Shown piece by piece: positions 32,105-39,450 of a stretch of DNA of 41,193 nt; positions within the stretch are counted from its first letter, which is position 1; each line of letters opens with the position of its first letter. The stretch lies in NCBI RefSeq assembly GCF_900101845.1, contig NZ_FNAM01000046.1:1-41193 (forward strand). The letters are read 5' to 3'. The DNA comes from Sporomusa acidovorans. GTDB lineage: Bacteria > Bacillota > Negativicutes > Sporomusales > Sporomusaceae. Both the position numbers and the translations under genes were made by a program. Below the pieces are notes generated by a model. That model saw only the letters and a list, made by a program, of their open reading frames with translations. It searched no databases and had not been told where the DNA came from.

Positions 32105-33345
32105 ATGAAACGTCGTGATTTTATCAAAGCTATGGGAACCGGAGCCATAGGCCTTATGCTTGGCGGCTGCGATTTCAAGTCGCCAATACCGGCTGCTAAT
32201 TCGGACAATACTTCATCCGAGAAACAAAATTCACCGGCTTTCACCGACAAAATCGAATTCGTACTTTGGCACGCACCGGCGAAAAAATCAGCACGATCGG
32301 TATCGGTGCAAGTGCTTTGCATGAGTCATCTGCCGCTCAGATCGAAAAAATGGTTATCTATGCAGCAGAACAAGGACTCAACCTCATGGATACGGTCATG
32401 TCGCAGTTCGGCCCGGCAGAAGCTATCGGTCGTGCACTAAAGAGCCGGCGCGACAAAATGCTGATGCAAATGCATATTGGCGTCACCTATCCCAACCAAA
32501 CCTACACCCGGACACGCGACTTAAAGCAGGTACAGCAGGGTTTCGAGCAGCAGCTCAAAAGTTTTGCCACAGACTATAGCGATATCGGACTCATCCATTA
32601 TGTCGATGAACCTGATGATTTCGAGAAAGTGATGTCCGGCGGTGTCATGGAGTACGCCCAAAAGCTAAAGCAGAACGGAACCATCCGTTACCTTGGCTTT
32701 TCTTCCCATTCGGTAGATATTTCCCGTCGGTTTCTCGAAACCGGCGTCATTGATATCTTCATGCTGAGCATTAATCCGGCCTACGACTTTGTTCCGGTTG
32801 ACGGCAAACTGAAGCTGGCCGAAGATCGGCGGCTACTTTATCAGGAGGCTGAAAAACGTGGTGCCGCCATCACCGTAATGAAGGCTTACGGCGGTGGCCG
32901 TCTCCTGCATGAAAGTTCCTCACCGTTCGGTCGCGCCATGTCTGTGCCGCAATGCATCCAGTACGCGCTGGACCGTCCGGCCGTTATCTCCTGTCTGCCT
33001 GGCATGCGCAATATGGAAGATCTCACCGGTGTACTCGCCTACTACAATTCGTCGCGCGAAGAGCGCGACTACTCCTTTATCGCCGGCGCCCAGCATCAGG
33101 ATATGAACGGCGTCTGCATTTACTGCAATCATTGCCAGCCCTGTCCTTACAGCATCGATATCGGGGCAGTCAATAAATATCTTGACCTTGCCAAATCTGG
33201 CGATGCGCTTGCTAAAGATCACTATCTCAAACTGAGGCGGACTGCCAGAGACTGCTCGTACTGCGGTGAATGTGAACCACGCTGCCCATTCCACGTAGAT
33301 ATACGCAGCCGCATGCGTGAAGCCAATCAATTCTTTGGTCGCTAA
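32105..33345 (+). pseudogene. Tat-lipoprotein aldo/keto-reductase-like Fe-S protein, frameshifted after the leader
   Basis: ATG 32105 behind GGAG starts a twin-arginine lipoprotein leader (RRDFIK, residues 3-8; lipobox Cys21) and linker. The frame then fails at about 32260 (KIEF); with one more base it continues TLARTGEKISTIGIGASALH through an AKR barrel to two 4Fe-4S Cys clusters, CIYCNHCQPCPYSIDIG and CSYCGECEPRCPFHVDIRSR, ending at 33345. Full length would be about 413 residues. In the AKR tetrad Asp (LMDTVMSQ) and His (GLIHYVDE) remain; Tyr is Gln and Lys is His (LMQMHIG), as in 27786. So it is either a single-base sequencing error or a recent pseudogene; a TTG inside could start a leaderless form. 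If intact, it would be an exported Fe-S protein. Confidence 0.78.
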
Positions 33346-33370
33346 ACGTAAGCTGATAAGGAGGACTTCT

Positions 33371-33586
33371 ATGGACAGAAGAGCTTTCATCAAAGGAATC
33401 GGAGCAGGCTTCATAACACTCCTGTTAAGTGGCTGCGGCTTTGCACTGCACAACGAAACCGGAGCAGCAACCGCTTTAATTGGTGTTGTCATCTGGAAAG
33501 AACAATTCAATTTATGTAGTGGACTGGGACTTCTATTGATTGTTGTGGGGGTAGTGCTACTAAATTTTAAGGGAAATGTTCACTAA
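33371..33586 (+). pseudogene. chimera: Tat-lipoprotein leader fused to SMR-transporter C-terminus
   Basis: A 71-residue open frame behind AAGGAGG. Residues 1-28 (MDRRAFIKGIGAGFITLLLS then GCGFALHN) are a Tat-lipoprotein leader like that of the FMN reductase at 18950. Residues 30-71 (GAATALIGVVIWKEQFNL, LGLLLIVVGVVLLNFKG) are the last helices of a small multidrug resistance (EmrE/SugE-type) transporter. Two gene fragments have been fused in frame by deletion. It may be translated, 25 bp after the AKR gene, but a sensible function is unlikely. Confidence 0.7.
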
Positions 33587-33634
33587 TGGAAATCGTGTCT
33601 TTGTTCTGGAATGACGGACGTAACAGTAAAGGAT

Positions 33635-33665
33635 AGCCTATCACTTCGAGTTAAGTCCATGTCAA
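33635..33665 (-). promoter_or_regulatory. orphan MerR-type promoter P7
   Basis: Minus strand: TTGACA, 19-bp spacer TGGACTTAACTCGAAGTGA, TAGGCT. It points into the antisense side of the leader::SMR chimera; no minus-strand gene follows. Its gene was probably removed by the deletion that made the chimera. Confidence 0.68.
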
Positions 33666-33776
33666 GTATTATCTTGGGAATATACTCCTACCACAAGCTT
33701 TTGCGTTTGTAAATTGGTCTGACTTCCGGCTCTGAATCTTTGCGGTGTTTTATTGTAAAAAGCTTCATAAAGCCTA

Positions 33777-33807
33777 TTGACTTGGAGTGTACTCAAAGTT
33801 GTAACAT
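33777..33807 (+). promoter_or_regulatory. MerR-type promoter P8 (AKR gene)
   Basis: Plus strand: TTGACT, 19-bp spacer TGGAGTGTACTCAAAGTTG, TAACAT; dyad TTGGAGTGTACTCAAAG-like. Located 32 bp before the AKR start codon. Confidence 0.74.
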
Positions 33808-33838
33808 AAAAAGATAAATTTGAAGAAGGAGAAGAGAT

Positions 33839-34978
33839 ATGGAAAAAAAATTAGGGTTTGGCTGCATGAGATTACCGCTTCTGGACAAAAATGACCAAAC
33901 ATCATTTGATACCGAAACATTGAACAAACTGGTAGATACATTTTTGGAGAAAGGATTTACATACTTTGATACTGCGTACGCTTACCATGGATTTAAAAGT
34001 GAAGAAGCAGTCAAAGAAGCTTTAGTAAAAAGGCATAAGAGAAATGAATTTACTCTAGCAACAAAACTTCCACCAAGAATGTTACAAGAAAAGGGTGATC
34101 AAGAAAAAATTTTCAATGAGCAGTTAGAAAAATGCGGGGTAGAGTTTTTTGATTATTACCTAATTCACAATATTGGTGTGAGTGCCTATCAACAAGCATG
34201 TAAATTTGATACTTTCAATTTTGTTTTAAATAAAAAGAAAGAAGGAAAGATTAAAAATGTCGGTATGTCCTTCCATGACACACCGGAGGTATTGGACGAA
34301 ATTTTAACTGCCCATCCTGAACTCGATTTTGTCCAGTTACAGATTAATTACATTGACTGGGATAATCCTGGTATTCAGTCAAGAAGATGTCATGAAGTAG
34401 CAAAAAAACATAACATGCCTATCTTTGTCATGGAACCTTGTAAAGGCGGTAATCTTGCCGAAGTTCCTGAAAAAGCAGGAAAATTGATGAATGCCTACAA
34501 TCCAAATGCATCCATTCCCTCTTGGGCAATTCGATTTGCTGCCAGCCAAGCAGGCGTCACGATGGTACTTAGCGGTATGAATACCATGGAACAGGTTCTT
34601 GATAATACTTCTTATATGGAAGATTTCAAACCTCTTAACGCTGAAGAATACAAGATTATAAATCAGGTCATTGATATTATCAATGAAAATACGGCTATTC
34701 CTTGTACAACTTGCAGATACTGTGAAGCAGGCTGTCCTAAGAAGATTGCTATCCCTGATTATTTTGCCTTATATAACAGTTCAAAGCGTGCCGTCACCGA
34801 TAATATTTCCAGCCAGTTTGTTTATTATTTAAACCTTACTTCCAATCATGGCAAGGCTGGTGACTGTATCGAATGCAAACAGTGTGAAAAGGCATGTCCT
34901 CATCATCTGAAGATAGTAGAGCATTTAAAAGACGTTTCCGAACTATTTGATCATGGTCCGGGATTACCGTCAAAATAA
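33839..34978 (+). CDS. aldo/keto reductase with C-terminal 4Fe-4S ferredoxin domain
   Basis: A 379-residue protein: AKR barrel (1-~285) with the complete tetrad, Asp and Tyr in YFDTAYAYHGFKSEEA, Lys in TLATKLPPRM and His in YYLIHNIG, then a ferredoxin-like tail with CTTCRYCEAGCPKKI and CIECKQCEKACPHHLKI. No leader, so cytoplasmic. ATG 33839 follows AAGGAG. This is the one AKR of the three in the window expected to do ordinary NAD(P)H-linked carbonyl reduction, with Fe-S clusters perhaps linking it to flavodoxin or ferredoxin. Single-gene transcript from P8, with a terminator at 35038. Codon usage looks more AT-rich than in the neighbouring Tat-AKR gene, suggesting a different source. Confidence 0.87.
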   Translation: MEKKLGFGCMRLPLLDKNDQTSFDTETLNKLVDTFLEKGFTYFDTAYAYHGFKSEEAVKEALVKRHKRNEFTLATKLPPRMLQEKGDQEKIFNEQLEKCGVEFFDYYLIHNIGVSAYQQACKFDTFNFVLNKKKEGKIKNVGMSFHDTPEVLDEILTAHPELDFVQLQINYIDWDNPGIQSRRCHEVAKKHNMPIFVMEPCKGGNLAEVPEKAGKLMNAYNPNASIPSWAIRFAASQAGVTMVLSGMNTMEQVLDNTSYMEDFKPLNAEEYKIINQVIDIINENTAIPCTTCRYCEAGCPKKIAIPDYFALYNSSKRAVTDNISSQFVYYLNLTSNHGKAGDCIECKQCEKACPHHLKIVEHLKDVSELFDHGPGLPSK

Positions 34979-35037
34979 CCATGAAAAATAATATCAATCT
35001 GTACCCTATGTGGGAATTCACTATATTAATAAAAAGA

Positions 35038-35073
35038 CCCGTTCCCCTTACATCAAAAGTAAGGTTGAACGGG
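35038..35073 (+). terminator. Rho-independent terminator after the AKR gene
   Basis: CCCGTTC-CCTTAC pairs with GTAAGG-GAACGGG across a short loop with one internal bulge, followed by TTTGTCT. It lies about 60 bp after the AKR stop codon at 34978. Confidence 0.7.
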
Positions 35074-35101
35074 TTTGTCTATTTCCGGATGAACTCTGCT
35101 T

Positions 35102-35268
35102 TTAGGAATGTTGGTGGAATATTTTCGAAATAACTTTCCATTCACTGCCTATTTTAAGCAAGTGCTGAAAGTCAGTGTATATGGCGCCATGCGCATTCTC
35201 TAAAACTATACGTGCGGAAGCGACCGTACCCTCAATATCAAGGATATCAACCCTTACTTTCTATAAAT
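35102..35268 (-). pseudogene. NTF2-like (lumazine-binding-type) protein C-terminal fragment
   Basis: The minus strand reads VDILDIEGTVASARIVLENA, HGAIYTDFQHLLKIGSEWKV and ISKIFHQHS to a stop at 35102, the conserved last strands of the small SnoaL/lumazine-binding-like NTF2 family. The N-terminal half is missing; the IS66 end at about 35304 lies close to where it should continue, so the gene was probably broken by the insertion and later decay. Confidence 0.6.
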
Positions 35269-35383
35269 TGACTCATTGGCATGTCTCAAAAGCCGACTAT
35301 CTGGTAAGCGTCAACGCAAAGCCACCTGGCAATAAAAAACCACCTGATGTACGATAAAAAATATCAGATGGTTATCGGAGCGC

Positions 35384-35965
35384 TTATGATTTTTTAACCA
35401 GCATCTTGCAGTTTACGGGAATTTCTTCAGCCCAAGGCAGAAGTTTTTCAACACCGATATCACTGTGTTGCTGAATCTGCTTAAAGACATATTCCAAATA
35501 AGCCTGCGGATTAAGACCATTCTCTATAGCCGTTTGAATCAGGCTGTATATAGCGGCAGATGATTTTGCTCCGCCAGGAGTATTGCAGAACAACCAATTT
35601 TTCCGGCCAATGACAAAAGGTTTGATGGATCGTTCTGCCCGGTTGTTCGACAGTTCAATACGTCCATCTGCTAAAAACGCCAGCAAATATTTCTTTTGAT
35701 TTTGGGCATAAGTCAGCGCCTTGCCTAATAGACTTTGCGGCAAGGTATTCACCCAGCAGGCTTCTATCCATTGATAAAAAGCTTCGACAATGGGCTTAGA
35801 CTCTTTTTCCCTTAGTTCATGCCGATCCTTGGGCTTCATTTGCTCTGCCTTTTTTCAATTGCAAACAATTGATTGCAATAGGCAAAACCTACGGCTTCTG
35901 GGCTATCGGCCTGTTTAGCGCCTGTGGCAACCAAGGCTTCATTAAATTTTCTCCGCGCATGCGCC
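35384..35965 (-). pseudogene. tnpC: IS66 transposase TnpC, C-terminal part (separated by RIT; also frameshifted)
   Basis: Downstream piece of tnpC. From the RIT junction it reads AHARRKFNEALVATGAKQAD and FAYCNQLFAIEK, then needs one extra A in an A6 run (about 35855) to continue EQMKPKDRHELREKESKP. The remainder, LADGRIELSNNRAERSIKPF, holds the catalytic Glu of the DDE triad. Ends at 35384. Useless on its own, as the two Asp residues lie in the other piece. Confidence 0.82.
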
Positions 35966-35990
35966 TTATCTTACTTCTCGAATAAGGCGC

Positions 35991-36017
35991 ATTATCCCAG
36001 ATGTATGATTATCCGAG
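35991..36017 (+). repeat. RIT left terminal inverted repeat
   Basis: 27 bp starting ATTATCCCAGATGTATG and ending ATCCGAG, a perfect complement of 39424-39450. A related inverted copy CTCAGATAATCAT lies 46 bp inside (36063-36075), making a pair of opposed sites typical of tyrosine-recombinase binding. Confidence 0.85.
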
Positions 36018-36085
36018 AAAGTATGCTCAAAGCTAAAAAGATAGGTAAAGTATTGAAACCTTCTCAGATAATCATAATGAAACAA

Positions 36086-37111
36086 TCAGCGTAGGAAATC
36101 AGGCACCTCATTGCCACGGACAGTGCTATAATCAGCAATGGATGGTACTGAGAACCACCGCTCGTTCCATTCCTTCAGATGCTTATCCACTGTATTCTGA
36201 GATATCTCGGCATAAATCTGAGTCGACTGTAATGACGAGTGTCCCAGAAAGTTCTTAATCACAGCAAGCGGGACACCTGCTTCTAACATATGGCTTGCTG
36301 TCGAGTGCCTCATTGAATGGGGCGTATAACTGTTATCAATAAATAAGCCGAGATTCTTCTGCTTTGCTATCCAGACATATTTTTTGTAGATTTCTTCGAT
36401 GCAGGATACGGTCATCTTTTCGTGCGTCTGGCTGGAGAATATATGCCTTTCTGGAAGCGATGCTATCTTCCTATGATCAATGTAGCCCTTTAAAAGAGAC
36501 GCGCATCCATAAGAAATCCCAATCCTTCTCTTTTTGTGTCCCTTTCCAGTGATGTTAAGAGAAGCGCCTTTTTCCGAGAATTGAATGTCCTTCATAGTAA
36601 GGTCACATATTTCCTGAGCCCTTGCGCCACTAGCATACATGAGACTCAGAAGCACTTTATCCCTAAGACCGATCTCATAGTGATCGTCCGGAAGCCTCAG
36701 CAGAATTGTGACCTCTTCCCTTGTGAAGATCGCCCGATTCTTATGTGTGGCCTTCTTCATCGGAATCCTTGTGACACTGCTTCTGAATGTCGATGCAGCT
36801 GCGAAATCCCTGTTTTGTGTATAAGAGGAGAATGACGCAAGTGCTGACAGACGCTGGTTCTTGGTGGTTGCACTACATCCTCGGGACTTTTCAAGCCACG
36901 ACAGGAAGTCGATCATTGTCTGGTAATCAAGAGCCTCAAAAGATATCTGGTCAGCTGAGATATCTTTCTCCTGATACATATATTTCAGAAGCAGTCTGAA
37001 AGCCGCTTTGTACGATTTTATCGTATTCGGGCTGGCACCTACAGCACCCGGAAGGTATTCTGTTACAAAACTGTTCAGCAGTTCAAGAAATGAGGAGGCT
37101 TTATGTTTCAT
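36086..37111 (-). CDS. tyrosine recombinase, RIT third gene (RitC position)
   Basis: A 341-residue XerC/D-like integrase: N-terminal SAM-like core-binding domain (to about 115), then the catalytic domain with Arg in MYASGARAQEICDL, Lys in ITGKGHKKRRIG, HSMRHSTASHML (His-x-x-Arg), LGHSSLQSTQIYAEI (His and nucleophile Tyr). All catalytic residues present. ATG 37111 overlaps the preceding gene by 11 bp and has GGAGGTG just before it, inside that gene. Acts with its two neighbours in strand exchange at the element ends. Confidence 0.88.
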   Translation of the reverse strand: MKHKASSFLELLNSFVTEYLPGAVGASPNTIKSYKAAFRLLLKYMYQEKDISADQISFEALDYQTMIDFLSWLEKSRGCSATTKNQRLSALASFSSYTQNRDFAAASTFRSSVTRIPMKKATHKNRAIFTREEVTILLRLPDDHYEIGLRDKVLLSLMYASGARAQEICDLTMKDIQFSEKGASLNITGKGHKKRRIGISYGCASLLKGYIDHRKIASLPERHIFSSQTHEKMTVSCIEEIYKKYVWIAKQKNLGLFIDNSYTPHSMRHSTASHMLEAGVPLAVIKNFLGHSSLQSTQIYAEISQNTVDKHLKEWNERWFSVPSIADYSTVRGNEVPDFLR

Positions 37112-38081
37112 ACGTCACCTCCGGAAATACATCTGCTGAATAATCAGAAAACAGCTCCATCGCCTCGGGAAACAGTTCACTACTGAACTTCATATATTTT
37201 TCGGTTTCCTGCAGGCTGTCATGCCCGAGATATATGGAGAGATAAGGTACTGAATCATCGATCTTTCTCCCGGCTTTTTCTGCAGCGGCAAAGGACTTGA
37301 AGACGAAAACATGACGCATGCAATGCAGGCAGGGACCGCGTTCATGCTTTTTCCGTCCAGGTAAAGATATCTCCGCAAGACGGAGTATCTTCTCAAACCA
37401 GTGCTGGGTATCCTTCGGCGTCATTGATTTATCTTTTCCAAAAATGGGAAATAGCCAAGCATCTGGAACCCCAACGATTCCCATTGCTAGACAGTAACGT
37501 TCCAGAATCTCAGTCAACAAAGGATTCATCGGCACTAGACGCTGCTTGTCACCTTTTGTATGCCTCATAATCAAGATCCCACCAATCAGGTCGACATCCT
37601 TCATCTTTAAGGCAAGCGTCTCTCCTATCCGGAGCCCGCAGCCATACATGAGCCTGATGACCATGGGAAACTCGTACTGAATCAGCGGATTCTTCTTTGT
37701 GTTTGCGACATCAAGGTTGTCTGCCTGTAGATATATCCGTTCCAGTTCCTCATCCGAGAAGATATATGGGACATAGTCATCAGCAACCTTGGGTATCGGA
37801 GGAATGTAGGCGGTAATCCCGATACTATTAAGGTACTTCATAAATATACGTATGACTATGACCTCATTTGCTATGGAACTGCTCTTTCCGTTCAGGGTAT
37901 GAATCCAGTTATTAATCAGGGTTTCTGATACGAACTTTTCATTTGTATATCTAGCTGAAAACGTATCAAAATCTGCAAGATAATGACAGTCATGGGCATA
38001 TGCGCTCTTACTGAGTGATGCCTGTCGCAAGGACAGAAAATCCTCAAGTTCTTTCTGGAAGGGGCTATTGAATGTCCTCAT
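37101..38081 (-). CDS. tyrosine recombinase, RIT second gene (RitB position)
   Basis: A 326-residue tyrosine recombinase. Catalytic motifs: Arg in MYGCGLRIGETLAL, Lys in MRHTKGDKQR, LHCMRHVFVFKSF (His-x-x-Arg, with an insertion following), LGHDSLQETEKYMKF (His, Tyr). The start is placed at the ATG at 38081, which overlaps the TGA of the first recombinase (ATGA), with AAGGGAG upstream; the frame extends to 38117. The translational coupling suggests the three proteins are made in fixed proportion. Confidence 0.88.
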   Translation of the reverse strand: MRTFNSPFQKELEDFLSLRQASLSKSAYAHDCHYLADFDTFSARYTNEKFVSETLINNWIHTLNGKSSSIANEVIVIRIFMKYLNSIGITAYIPPIPKVADDYVPYIFSDEELERIYLQADNLDVANTKKNPLIQYEFPMVIRLMYGCGLRIGETLALKMKDVDLIGGILIMRHTKGDKQRLVPMNPLLTEILERYCLAMGIVGVPDAWLFPIFGKDKSMTPKDTQHWFEKILRLAEISLPGRKKHERGPCLHCMRHVFVFKSFAAAEKAGRKIDDSVPYLSIYLGHDSLQETEKYMKFSSELFPEAMELFSDYSADVFPEVTYET

Positions 38082-39310
38082 AACTGCCATCTCCCTTCCA
38101 GAAACTCTTTGAAACAACCGGAAGGTGCAGGTGGCTCAATAGCATACTCGCGAAGCCTCTCGATATCAACCCTTGCATAGTGCTTGACGGCATTAGGATC
38201 TGTATGTCCAAGGATTTTCCGTACTACATCGTATGACACCAGATGGTTTATCATTGAGCTGGCCAGAGAAGAACGGAACACATGGGGGCCATGCTTCTTA
38301 TCAGTGATATCGATGCCAGCTTTACCGAAATATTTGTTAGTCTCGAAGCGGACTACAGAAGCAGTTATCTTCTCGAATGGGGCATTTGCCCTCAGAAATA
38401 CATAAGGTTGACCTGATTCCGGCCTTCCGTTCTTAAGATAATCAGCTAATGCAGTTTTTACTGCCGGGATCATAGGAAGGACAAGAGGCTCATTCGTCTT
38501 TTCCTGTGTAATACTGATAGTGTCGTTACCAAAGTCAAGCGACGAAAAAGTGAGGTTTGCTATATCGCCGGATCTCATACCAAGCCGAGTTGCGAGAAGC
38601 AGCATCGCATAATCACGTTTTCCGATTTTGGAGTTAGTATCTATCGTTGCCTCAAAACGGTTGACTTCATCCTCTGTATAGGTACTCGGAAGGCGGAACG
38701 CTCTCTTAAAATGAGGGATAATAGTTGAGAAATCATGATTTACCAGACCGGCACAATTCAGATACCGCAGAAACATCCTGATGACAGCCCATCCGTCTTT
38801 GTTGTTCTGCATGAGGCATGCCCTGCCGATGATGGCAGCATCCGCATCCCTAAGGTCATAGCATCCAAGGGATTCGAGATGGCAATAGAATTCCCGAAGA
38901 AAATGGCTCTTTCCAATGATTGTTGATTCCCTGTTTCCATCATCCCTGCATTTCTGCAGATATACATCCATCAATGTGGTGTAGCTTTCGGGCAACGGGG
39001 TGAGTTCCGATTTTCGCTGGATTTGATACTTATCAACACAGTAATCATCTAAGCGATGAATGACTGTATTAATGTATTGCCGAATGCCTTTACTGAGTGC
39101 ATGCGTTGAAAGATAATCATCAACAAATCTCTGGCCGACAGACGGGTCATAAGTGACGATGTCATTCGCAATCATATGTCGCTCTAGCTGATTCAACTTC
39201 CGGCGATAATTATTGATGGTATCATTTCCGTAGGCCTTGTCCTGAAGTAGTTTCAGTAAACCCTTCTTCAATGAATCAAACGACTGGCATCCGTATTGTT
39301 TTGTACTCAT
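38078..39310 (-). CDS. tyrosine recombinase, RIT first gene (RitA position)
   Basis: A 410-residue tyrosine recombinase, the longest of the trio, with an extended N-terminal DNA-binding part (to about 215). Catalytic motifs: Arg in ATRLGMRSGDIANL, Lys in ITQEKTNEP, HGPHVFRSSLASSM (His-x-x-Arg in divergent context), LGHTDPNAVKHYARV (His, Tyr). ATG at 39310 follows AAAGGAGA, about 110 bp from the element's right end, so transcription probably begins inside the end. First gene of the coupled set. Confidence 0.88.
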   Translation of the reverse strand: MSTKQYGCQSFDSLKKGLLKLLQDKAYGNDTINNYRRKLNQLERHMIANDIVTYDPSVGQRFVDDYLSTHALSKGIRQYINTVIHRLDDYCVDKYQIQRKSELTPLPESYTTLMDVYLQKCRDDGNRESTIIGKSHFLREFYCHLESLGCYDLRDADAAIIGRACLMQNNKDGWAVIRMFLRYLNCAGLVNHDFSTIIPHFKRAFRLPSTYTEDEVNRFEATIDTNSKIGKRDYAMLLLATRLGMRSGDIANLTFSSLDFGNDTISITQEKTNEPLVLPMIPAVKTALADYLKNGRPESGQPYVFLRANAPFEKITASVVRFETNKYFGKAGIDITDKKHGPHVFRSSLASSMINHLVSYDVVRKILGHTDPNAVKHYARVDIERLREYAIEPPAPSGCFKEFLEGRWQL

Positions 39311-39423
39311 AGCTGTCTCCTTTCACAACAGAAATATTAAGGTACATTTCTATTGTAATAGGAGAAGGATTATTTGAGAAAAATGACGAAAACGTAACAG
39401 TTATGCAGCCTGCGCCGAATCTC

Positions 39424-39450
39424 CTCGGATAATCATACATCTGGGATAAT
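39424..39450 (-). repeat. RIT right terminal inverted repeat
   Basis: Perfect complement of 35991-36017. An inner opposed site, GATTATTTGAG (39368-39378), mirrors the inner site at the left end, so each end has two inverted recombinase-site-like sequences. Confidence 0.85.

Larger units (their letters stand above)
35966..39450 (-). mobile_element. Recombinase-in-Trio (RIT) element
   Basis: Three overlapping tyrosine recombinase genes on one strand, bounded by a 27-bp perfect inverted repeat and inserted in tnpC after the codons for CWAH. A 5-bp direct repeat GCGCC (35961-35965 and 39451-39455) flanks it. The left side has 25 extra bases between the direct repeat and the inverted repeat, forming with the repeat a GCGCCTTAT/ATAAGGCGC hairpin. 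The overall organisation matches RIT elements known from many bacteria. All three recombinases keep their active-site residues, so it may still be mobile. Confidence 0.82.

Noticed and set aside
32920..33510. 196-codon minus-strand frame under promoter P7
   Set aside because: I considered it as the target of P7, but it is antisense to the Fe-S AKR, has no family match and no ribosome binding site.
36053..39420. Group II intron or phage integrase module instead of RIT
   Set aside because: There is no reverse transcriptase or phage gene; three overlapping tyrosine recombinases with inverted ends fit RIT better.
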